The notes under the pieces: generated by a model
What the model saw: only the letters and a program-made list of their open reading frames with translations
Told to the model about the DNA's origin: nothing
Databases searched by the model: none
Shown: in pieces, positions 1-5,434 of the stretch
How the letters are laid out: each line of letters opens with the position of its first letter
How positions within the stretch are numbered: the stretch's first letter is position 1
Position numbers and translations under genes: made by a program
Assembly: GCA_028872975.1 (NCBI GenBank)
Contig: JAGWNV010000191.1
Coordinates: 1 to 5,434 of the forward strand
Reading direction: 5' to 3'
Source of the DNA: Acidobacteriota bacterium
GTDB taxonomy: Bacteria > Actinomycetota > Acidimicrobiia > Acidimicrobiales > UBA8190
DNA length: 5,434 nucleotides

Positions 1-2643
1 GGGGCGCCGACGGCACTGACCGTCGACGGGCTCGGCGTCCCCATCGGCCTGAGCGCCTCCGACGTCCACTTCGCCTGGCAGGTGACCGACCCCCGGCGCG
101 GGGCGCGCCAGGGCGCCTACCAGCTCATGGTCGGCGAGGCGGACGGCGCCGGTGCGCCGGTGTGGGACAGCGGCCGGGTGGCCTCGGCGCGCCAGGCCTT
201 CGTCGGCTACGGCGGTCCGGCCCTGGCGCCCGACACCGCCTACCGCTGGACGGTCCGGACCTGGCCCGCCGCCGGGCCGCCCGGGCCCTGGGCGGCGCCG
301 GCGACCTTCGACACGGGCCTCGAGGACGCCGACTGGCGGGCCACCTGGCTGCGGCCCCCCGCCGACGCCGGGCGGCCCGACGTCTACGCCTACGTCCGCC
401 GCACCTTCGCCCTCGGGTCCTCGCCGGTGGTCCGGGCCCGGGCCCACGTGTCCGCGGACCAGCAGTTCGTGCTGTCGGCCAACGGCACCAGGGTCGGACG
501 CGGCCAGGCCTTCTGCTACCCCGACAGCCAGTACTACGCCACCTTCGACCTCACCGACGCGCTCGTGGCCGGGGGCCCGAACGCGGTGGGCCTCGTCTGC
601 TCCTGGATCGGGGCCACCAAGGGCAGGCCCGCCGGCACGCCCGGGGTGATCGCCCAGATCTCGGTGCTCCACGCCGATGGCTCCCGTGAGCTCCTCGTGA
701 CCGACGGGTCGTGGCGCGCCCGCGCCGGCGCATGGCTGCCGGGCACCCAGCGGGACCTCGAGGGGGACGAGGTGGGCTACACGGAGAACCTCGACGGCCG
801 GTCGGTGCCCCGGGGCTGGGACACCCCCGGCTTCGACGACTCGGGCTGGGCCCCGGCCCAGCCGATCGGCCCGGCGGGCACGGCCCCGTGGACCCACCTG
901 GTGGCGGTGCGGACCCGGATCGTGGAGACCCCGGTGACGCCGGTCTCGGTCACCCCCCTGGCATCGGGGGCCCTCGTGGCCGACTTCGGCCGCGTCTACG
1001 CCGCCTCACCGGTCGTCCGGTTCCACGCCGGGAGCCCGGGACGGGTGGTGACCATGCGCGGCGGCTACCTCCTCGACCAGCCGGTCCCCGGGCGCCCCGT
1101 CGACGGCCAGGCCGGGCAGGTCTCGGCCCGCCACGGCACCCAGCACACCGACATGGGCTACTCCTACGTGCAGGCCGGCGGAACCGAGGCGTTCGAGGCC
1201 TTCGACTACCTGGGCCTGCGATACCTGCAGGTCGACGACCCCGGCGAACCCCTCGACGGGGCCGACGTCGTGGCCATGGCCCGCCACGCCGCCGTCCCCG
1301 ACGAGCACGCCGCCACCTTCTCCTCCTCGGACCCGACGGTCGACGCCGTCTTCGAGCTGGCCCGCCACTCGGCGCTCTACACCGCCCAGGAGCAATTCGT
1401 CGACACGCCCACGCGCGAGAAGGGCCCGTGGCTGTGGGACGGGTTCGCCGAGTCCTGCACGGCCATGGTGGCCTTCGGCGAGCAGAACCTCACCCGCAAG
1501 TCCCTTCTCGAGTTCGCCCAGTCGCAGCGCCGGTACTGGCCGAACGGGGCGATCAACAAGATCTACCCGACCGGCCTCGGGGCCGGTGACATCGACGAGG
1601 ACACCGAGATCTACGCCGAGTGGGTCTGGCAGTACTGGCTCCACACCGGCGACGACGCCCTCCTCGAAACGCTCTACCCGACCCTCGTCCGCCTGGCGGG
1701 CTACGTGGGGCGCGCCGTGGACGGGTCCACGGGCCTCGTGCGACGGCTCCCCACCGTCGACCACGCCGGCCTCGACCTCCCGGTGACCACGAGGGTGAAC
1801 GTGCTCGCCGCCACCGTCTTCGGGCGCGCCGCCGACGTCGCCGCGGTGCTGGGCCGGACCGGCGACGCCGAGCGCCACCGGGACCGGCGCCGGCGCCTCG
1901 TCGACGCCATCGACGCCTCGCTCGTCGGCTCGGACGGCCTCTACGTGGACGGATTGCGCGCCGACGGCTCCCGGGCCGGGGTGTCCCAGGACGCCAACGC
2001 CTGCGCCCTCGCCCACGGCGTGGTCCCGGCCGGCCTCCAGACGGCGGTGGCCCGGTACGTGGCCGGCAAAGGAATGGCGGTGCCGCCCCGGACGGCGGCG
2101 GAGGTGCTGCGTGCCCTGGCCGTGACCGGTCGAGTGGACGAGATGGTCCGCATCCTCACCGACGCCCGCATCGACGGGTGGGCGCAGATCCTGGCCCGCG
2201 GCGGCACCTTCACGTGGGAGGTCTGGCAACCCTCGGACTCCCGGGGCGACAGCATGTCGCACGGCTGGGGCTCCTCGGTCCTCGTGGAGATCGTCCGCCA
2301 CCTCCTCGGCGTCCAGCCCACGGCCGGGGGCTACGCCGCGGTGGCCGTCGTACCCCCCGCCACGGCGCTGGCCCACGCCCGAGGGGTCGTGCCCACTCCC
2401 CGCGGCCCCCTCGGCGTCGCCTGGCGGCGAGGCGACGGCACCTTCGCCCTCGACCTCACCGTGCCGGCCAACGCCAGGGCCACCGTCCGTCTCCCCGTCG
2501 GCCGCACCGGCACCCTCACCGAGTCCGGCGCCACCCTGGCCAGGTCGGCCGCCGCCGACGTGGTGTCGGTGACCGGCGACAGGACGGTGCTGCACGTCGG
2601 CGCCGGCACCTACCACTTCCTCCACACCGGGGCCCACAGATGA
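1..2643 (+). CDS. Alpha-L-rhamnosidase, glycoside hydrolase family 78 (5' end outside window)
   Basis: Predicted to hydrolyse terminal alpha-L-rhamnose from glycosides or polysaccharides by an inverting mechanism. The frame is open from base 1 and already reads a GH78 N-terminal motif (FAWQVTDPRRGARQGAYQLMV), so the GTG at 82 is an internal valine; 880 residues are visible. Numbering codons from base 1, I see an Ig/FN3-like N-terminal domain (about 15-115), a Bac_rhamnosid_N-type beta domain (about 140-290), a second beta domain (about 325-410), the (alpha/alpha)6 catalytic barrel (about 440-770) and a C-terminal beta domain (about 770-850). In the barrel, DTPTREKGPWLWDG holds D468, E473 and D480, with the same spacing as the acidic residues D567, E572 and D579 of Bacillus RhaB (numbers from memory). 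E740 in TFTWEVW lies 267 residues after E473, where the family's general base is expected, and H754 follows in SHGWGSS. E473 is the likely general acid. Any signal peptide would lie outside the window, so secretion is unproven. The natural substrate is unknown. Confidence 0.93.
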   Translation, partial: GAPTALTVDGLGVPIGLSASDVHFAWQVTDPRRGARQGAYQLMVGEADGAGAPVWDSGRVASARQAFVGYGGPALAPDTAYRWTVRTWPAAGPPGPWAAPATFDTGLEDADWRATWLRPPADAGRPDVYAYVRRTFALGSSPVVRARAHVSADQQFVLSANGTRVGRGQAFCYPDSQYYATFDLTDALVAGGPNAVGLVCSWIGATKGRPAGTPGVIAQISVLHADGSRELLVTDGSWRARAGAWLPGTQRDLEGDEVGYTENLDGRSVPRGWDTPGFDDSGWAPAQPIGPAGTAPWTHLVAVRTRIVETPVTPVSVTPLASGALVADFGRVYAASPVVRFHAGSPGRVVTMRGGYLLDQPVPGRPVDGQAGQVSARHGTQHTDMGYSYVQAGGTEAFEAFDYLGLRYLQVDDPGEPLDGADVVAMARHAAVPDEHAATFSSSDPTVDAVFELARHSALYTAQEQFVDTPTREKGPWLWDGFAESCTAMVAFGEQNLTRKSLLEFAQSQRRYWPNGAINKIYPTGLGAGDIDEDTEIYAEWVWQYWLHTGDDALLETLYPTLVRLAGYVGRAVDGSTGLVRRLPTVDHAGLDLPVTTRVNVLAATVFGRAADVAAVLGRTGDAERHRDRRRRLVDAIDASLVGSDGLYVDGLRADGSRAGVSQDANACALAHGVVPAGLQTAVARYVAGKGMAVPPRTAAEVLRALAVTGRVDEMVRILTDARIDGWAQILARGGTFTWEVWQPSDSRGDSMSHGWGSSVLVEIVRHLLGVQPTAGGYAAVAVVPPATALAHARGVVPTPRGPLGVAWRRGDGTFALDLTVPANARATVRLPVGRTGTLTESGATLARSAAADVVSVTGDRTVLHVGAGTYHFLHTGAHR
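2640..2643 (+). other. ATGA stop/start overlap coupling rhamnosidase and lipoprotein
   Basis: The TGA ending the rhamnosidase (2641-2643) shares bases with the ATG of the lipoprotein (2640-2642). In actinobacteria this arrangement usually means reinitiation by the same ribosome and one shared transcript. Only a weak GGGG at 2629-2632 precedes it, so the lipoprotein probably depends on upstream translation. Confidence 0.75.
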
Positions 2644-3302
2644 GGGGCCGGCCGAACCCGCCGGTGCCCCGGGGATGGCGACACCTTGGCGTGGTGGCGG
2701 CGATCGGGCTGCTCTCGGCCGCGACCGGGTGCACCGGCCCCGAGGTGGTCGCCGCGTCCGGTCCGGCCCGGAGCTCGCCGCCGGCCACCAGCGCCGCCGC
2801 CAGCGCGCCGGGCGGACTGCCGGTCACCGACGGCGCCGGGAACCGCTTCACGGTCACGGCGACCCCGGTGCGACCGCTGCCCGTCGTGACGGTCCACGGT
2901 GCGCTGTGGAGCGCAGCGCCGGGGCGGGCCTTCCTCGAGGGACAGATCCAGGTGGCGAACCCGACGTCGGGGCCCGAACCCCTCGGCGCCTTCGACGATC
3001 CCTCGAGCGGCCTGGCGCCGGCCGTCGACCTCACGACGGACCCCGCCGACGCCACCCGGGTCGGCGACGGCGCCGACTGCGGGGCCGATCCCGCCTACCC
3101 GGCCGCGCTGTGCCCGGTCAGCTTCCCGGAGCGGCTCACCGTCGACGACGACTCGGCCGACACCGGTGGCGCCTCGGTGGTCCTGGCGCCGGGCGCCACG
3201 GCGAGGCTCACCTACAGCTACGGGCCCGTGCCGGCCGGCGTGGCGGGGGCGCCTTTCGCCGTCTGGTTCGCCGGATCGCCGGCGGTCGACGTCACCCCCT
3301 GA
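2640..3302 (+). CDS. Putative secreted lipoprotein of unknown function
   Basis: A 220-residue protein. The N-terminus has arginines at 2, 4, 11 and 14, a hydrophobic stretch (about 16-28) and a lipobox-like AATGC ending at Cys31, so it is probably lipid-anchored outside the cytoplasmic membrane. Residues 32-58 are a Ser/Ala/Pro/Thr-rich linker. The rest (about 60-220) looks like a beta-sandwich: FTVTATPV, then FLEGQIQVANPTSG, and a late VLAPGATARLTYSY strand. This pattern recalls DUF4352/telokin-like extracellular domains, but that is a weak resemblance. Cys147 and Cys158 are the only other cysteines and could form a disulfide. The ATG at 2640 overlaps the rhamnosidase TGA by three bases, and a weak GGGG lies about 8 bases upstream, so translational coupling is likely. 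The lipobox and the coupling both support this start. I recognise no enzyme motif. A role as a surface-bound partner of the rhamnosidase is only inferred from position. Confidence 0.8.
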   Translation: MRGRPNPPVPRGWRHLGVVAAIGLLSAATGCTGPEVVAASGPARSSPPATSAAASAPGGLPVTDGAGNRFTVTATPVRPLPVVTVHGALWSAAPGRAFLEGQIQVANPTSGPEPLGAFDDPSSGLAPAVDLTTDPADATRVGDGADCGADPAYPAALCPVSFPERLTVDDDSADTGGASVVLAPGATARLTYSYGPVPAGVAGAPFAVWFAGSPAVDVTP

Positions 3303-3314
3303 GGCCGGGGCCGC
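3303..3314. other. 12-base gap between convergent genes, no clear terminator
   Basis: Only 12 bases separate the lipoprotein stop from the stop of the minus-strand phosphotransferase. A short CCCC (about 3294-3298) could pair with GGGG at 3307-3310, but the stem is four bases with no following T-run in either direction. I therefore see no convincing intrinsic terminator. Transcripts from the two sides probably overlap at their 3' ends. Confidence 0.6.
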
Positions 3315-4160
3315 TCACGACCCGAGGTCCCACAGCAACCGGTAGTAGGCGGTGCGCTCGCCGTCGGGGTCCACGCCGTAGGCCTCGAGGAGCGGCGCCT
3401 CGAATCCGGGGCCGTAGTTCCACACCGTGCTCCAGGTGGCCACGGCCAGGTCCGCCCACCGGTCCCCGACGCCGAGCCGGCCCAGGTCGACGTGGGCCGA
3501 CCACCTCCCGTCCTCGGTCACGAGGGTGTTGGGCGCACAGGCGTCACCGTGACAGACCACGAGACGGTCCACCGACGGCGGCCGGGCGGCCCGCTCGAGG
3601 GCGGCGCCCACCGACAGCGCCCGGTGCTCGGCGTGCCAGCGTCCCGGATCGAGCGCCCCGGACTCGCCCCGGCGCCGGGCGTCGGCGGCGCGGTCCTCCG
3701 CCGACCACGAGAAGGGGCATCCGGCCACGGGGAGCGCCTCGTGCAGCGCCCGCAGCCCCTCGCCGACGGCCCGCACCGCCCGCTCCGGCGCCGACCGCCA
3801 GCGGTCGGAGACGGCCGACTCGCCGGCCAGGGCGCCGAGCACCATCCAGGTGCCGTCGTGGTCGGCGCCGCCGCCGAGCACCTCGGGCACCGGTGTATAG
3901 GGGCGGGCCCAGCGCAGGCGCAGCGCCTCCTCCCCGAGATCGGGGCCGCGTCCCGCCGGTGCCCATTTCACGAAGCGCCGCGCCCCTCGGGGCCCACCGA
4001 GCTCGAAGGTGCGACCACCCACCTCGTTGACCCAGACGCAGCGCACCGGTCCCCCGCCGGCGAGGCGGGCGACGGCGGGCGGGACGTCGACGGGAGCCCT
4101 CGGGGCCCGGGCGATCACCGGTGGGGGGTCGCTAGGGCGTGCCGGCGGAGAGATCGGCAC
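3315..4160 (-). CDS. Aminoglycoside 3'-phosphotransferase (APH(3'))-like kinase
   Basis: A cytoplasmic protein-kinase-fold enzyme predicted to transfer phosphate from ATP (or GTP) to a hydroxyl of an aminoglycoside or similar small molecule. From the GTG at 4160 it has 281 residues. Visible motifs are a glycine-containing loop (GGRTFELGG, 48-56), Lys65 in RFVKW with Glu78 thirteen residues later (same spacing as in APH(3')-IIa), the catalytic loop HGDACAPN (204-211) with base Asp206 and Asn211, and metal-binding Asp225 in HVDLGRLGVGDRWADLA. The catalytic loop and following segment are strikingly close to APH(3')-IIa (HGDACLPN, GRLGVADRYQDIA). Residues expected to hold the antibiotic differ: the acidic stretch after the DLGR segment is WNYGPG here, and the C-terminus is LLWDLGS rather than LLDEFF. 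Substrate and resistance are therefore open. The 4160 start overlaps the upstream ATPase gene by 29 bases and has a weak GGA ahead of it. A GTG at 4116-4118 would give 267 residues, nearer the family norm, and no overlap. It is probably the last gene of the minus-strand operon. Confidence 0.88.
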   Translation of the reverse strand: MPISPPARPSDPPPVIARAPRAPVDVPPAVARLAGGGPVRCVWVNEVGGRTFELGGPRGARRFVKWAPAGRGPDLGEEALRLRWARPYTPVPEVLGGGADHDGTWMVLGALAGESAVSDRWRSAPERAVRAVGEGLRALHEALPVAGCPFSWSAEDRAADARRRGESGALDPGRWHAEHRALSVGAALERAARPPSVDRLVVCHGDACAPNTLVTEDGRWSAHVDLGRLGVGDRWADLAVATWSTVWNYGPGFEAPLLEAYGVDPDGERTAYYRLLWDLGS

Positions 4161-5133
4161 CGGTTCCGCTGCGGGCGTGGCCGACGGTGGAGGGGAACCG
4201 GCGGCGGAAGGCCCGCACCGGGTACCCGGTCAACCGGGCCGCCGTGGACGCACGCGCCGAGGCGCTGCGGGGGAGGTTGAGGGTGGGCCCGAGCTCTCCG
4301 AAGTAGCCCCCGGGGCCGATCACCGTCAGCCGCTCCGTGCCGCCGTCGGAGCGCTCGAGGTAGATCTCGATCTCGCCCTCCTCGACGACGTAGACGAGGT
4401 CGCCCCGGTCCCCCTGGCGGAAGACGAGCTGGCCGGCGGCGAGCACCAGCTGCTCGGGCTCCCGGTCGGACGGGGCGAACTTGGGCACGAGCTCGATGAC
4501 GCGGTCGGCGATGTGGGTGATGCGGTCGTCGTGGGTCACCACGATCACGAGCCGGCCCGGGGCGGCGAGCTCACGCAGCAGCCGGAGGACGCCTTCGACC
4601 TGGATGTGGTCGAGATGGGCGGTGGGCTCGTCGGCGAGGACGAGGGGCGGCTCGTGCACGAGGGCCCTGGCGATGGCCACTCGCTGTTGCTGGCCCCCGG
4701 ACATGCGCCCGGGGAGGTGGCCCATCCGCTCCTCCAGGCCCACCAGGGTGAGCAGCTCCTCGGTGCGGGCCAGGGCCCGGCGCCGGGGGACGCCGGCGAG
4801 GCGAAGGGGAGCCATGACGTTGCCGCGGGCGCTCAGGCTGGAGATGAGGTTGAAGGCCTGGAACACCACCCCCACGGTGGCTCGCCGGTAGGCCCCGAGC
4901 GCCTCGCCGGCGAGGGTCGTCACCTCGGTGTCGCGGAACCGGATCGATCCCGAGGTGGGGGTGAGCAGCCCGGCCAGACAGCTGAGCATCGTGGTCTTGC
5001 CGCAGCCGCTCGGCCCGACGACCGCCACGAACTCGCCGTCGTCGGCCTCGAAGCCGAAGTGGTCGAGAGGGCGGGTGACATAGCCGCCCGAGTCGAACTC
5101 GACGGTGAGATCGGTGACGGCGAGCTCAGCCAT
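4132..5133 (-). CDS. ABC transporter ATPase (MacB/LolD type) fused to a cyclic-nucleotide-binding-like domain
   Basis: Nucleotide-binding subunit of an ABC transporter, 333 residues, expected at the inner face of the membrane with the FtsX-type permease encoded just upstream. The ATPase domain (about 1-215) is complete: Walker A GPSGCGKT (40-47), Q-loop Gln92 in VFQAFNLI, signature MSGGQQQR (144-151), Walker B LVLADEP with Glu169, D-loop AHLD (172-175) and H-loop His201 in VVTHD. Residues about 226-312 form a second, CRP-like beta-roll: GQLVFRQGDRGDLVYVVEEG, then a phosphate-binding-cassette pattern YFGELGPTLNLPRSAS with Glu280 and Arg289, the positions that contact ribose and phosphate in cNMP-binding proteins. 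From memory, mycobacterial Rv0073 has the same length, architecture and AHLD box; its glutamine-transport annotation is weakly based. Ligand and cargo are unknown. The domain could also be purely structural. The ATG at 5131-5133 overlaps the permease stop by one base, supporting coupled translation and this start. Confidence 0.93.
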   Translation of the reverse strand: MAELAVTDLTVEFDSGGYVTRPLDHFGFEADDGEFVAVVGPSGCGKTTMLSCLAGLLTPTSGSIRFRDTEVTTLAGEALGAYRRATVGVVFQAFNLISSLSARGNVMAPLRLAGVPRRRALARTEELLTLVGLEERMGHLPGRMSGGQQQRVAIARALVHEPPLVLADEPTAHLDHIQVEGVLRLLRELAAPGRLVIVVTHDDRITHIADRVIELVPKFAPSDREPEQLVLAAGQLVFRQGDRGDLVYVVEEGEIEIYLERSDGGTERLTVIGPGGYFGELGPTLNLPRSASARASTAARLTGYPVRAFRRRFPSTVGHARSGTGADLSAGTP

Positions 5134-5135
5134 CA
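5131..5135 (-). other. TGATG stop/start overlap coupling permease and ATPase
   Basis: Read on the minus strand, the permease TGA (5135-5133) shares its last base with the ATG of the ATPase (5133-5131). No strong Shine-Dalgarno sequence is visible just upstream, so initiation probably relies on terminating ribosomes. This would help keep the two transporter subunits in balance. Confidence 0.75.
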
Positions 5136-5434
5136 GGCGCCCGCGAAGGCGGCGGCCGGGTCCACCGAGACGGCCCGCCGGAGGGCGACCAGGCTCGAGA
5201 GGAGCCCGACGACGAGAGCGGAGACGGGCAGCACGACGTAGGCGCTCACCGGGGTCACGACCGGCTGGGCGAAGATGCCGGTCATGAAGTGTGCGATGGC
5301 CGCCGCCACCACGGCGGCCACCAGCGACACGACGACGGCCTGGACGGCGAGGCCGAAGAACAGCGACACCGACGAGGAGCCGAGCGCCTTCAGCACGGCG
5401 AAGTCCCGGGTGCGCTCGAGGGCGCTCACGTAGA
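5133..5434 (-). CDS. ABC transporter permease, FtsX/MacB family, C-terminal fragment (5' end outside window)
   Basis: The last 99 residues of an integral-membrane permease that should pair with the adjacent ATPase. The frame stays open to the window edge, and a tyrosine codon precedes the GTG at 5427-5429, so that GTG is an internal valine and the true start lies beyond 5434. The fragment opens with YVSALERTRDFAVLKALG, the typical cytoplasmic coupling segment of FtsX-domain proteins (family pattern: an ER-type motif, then LKALG). Two hydrophobic segments follow, about residues 23-46 and 64-84, and the protein ends with a short basic/cytoplasmic tail (LRRAVSVDPAAAFAGA) like the DPA-containing tails of this family. 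MacB, LolC/E and DevC-type permeases share this layout and move lipoproteins, peptides, antibiotics or envelope components rather than small nutrients. The fragment cannot show which. It is most likely the first or second gene of the permease-ATPase-kinase operon. Confidence 0.9.
   Translation of the reverse strand, partial: YVSALERTRDFAVLKALGSSSVSLFFGLAVQAVVVSLVAAVVAAAIAHFMTGIFAQPVVTPVSAYVVLPVSALVVGLLSSLVALRRAVSVDPAAAFAGA

Noticed and set aside
82..84. GTG at 82 as the start of the rhamnosidase
   Set aside because: The same frame is open to base 1 and already encodes conserved GH78 N-terminal sequence, so the GTG is an internal valine.
1006..2637. Long open frame on the minus strand opposite the rhamnosidase
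   Set aside because: It is Gly/Arg/Val-rich, low in complexity and shows no domain. Long antisense frames are expected in DNA this GC-rich, and the plus strand has clear GH78 motifs.
3294..3310. CCCC/GGGG inverted repeat as an intrinsic terminator
   Set aside because: The stem is only about four bases, there is no T-run on either strand, and such pairs arise often by chance at this GC content.
2675..4030. Long plus-strand frame spanning the lipoprotein and the kinase region
   Set aside because: The product is mostly Arg/Pro/Gly/Ala with no recognisable domain. It crosses two well-supported genes in other frames.
4009..5241. Long plus-strand frame opposite the ABC ATPase
   Set aside because: It is antisense to a gene with every ABC motif intact. 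Its own product has no motif and looks like a composition shadow.
5427..5429. GTG at 5429 as the start of a small 98-residue membrane protein
   Set aside because: The preceding codon is Tyr in an open frame and the sequence begins mid-domain in the FtsX family, so it is the tail of a longer permease.

Overview
The window is about 5.4 kb of very GC-rich DNA with strong G/C third-position bias, ATG and GTG starts and almost no intergenic space. This fits a high-GC actinobacterium. The minus-strand ATPase resembles, from memory, mycobacterial Rv0073, which agrees with that placement, but the sequence alone does not fix genus or class.

There are two converging blocks. On the plus strand (1-3302), a family GH78 alpha-L-rhamnosidase, cut at its 5' end by the window edge, is followed by a small secreted lipoprotein of unknown function. 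The lipoprotein's ATG overlaps the rhamnosidase stop codon (ATGA). The pair suggests a cell-envelope or extracellular unit that removes terminal L-rhamnose from glycans or glycosides, but the lipoprotein's role is not known.

On the minus strand, reading from 5434 down to 3315, there are three tightly packed genes. The first is the C-terminal end of an FtsX/MacB-type ABC permease, cut by the window edge. The second is its ATPase, which carries a C-terminal cyclic-nucleotide-binding-like domain and overlaps the permease stop by one base (TGATG). The third is an APH(3')-type aminoglycoside phosphotransferase homologue that either overlaps the ATPase end or starts 13 bases after it. This looks like one operon. 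Its most interesting feature is a possible nucleotide-responsive ABC transporter cotranscribed with a drug- or sugar-modifying kinase.

The two blocks end only 12 bases apart (3303-3314), with no convincing terminator between them. No RNA genes, CRISPR arrays, insertion sequences, attachment sites or notable repeats were seen. No untranslated stretch exceeds 12 bases, so promoters for both blocks must lie outside the window.
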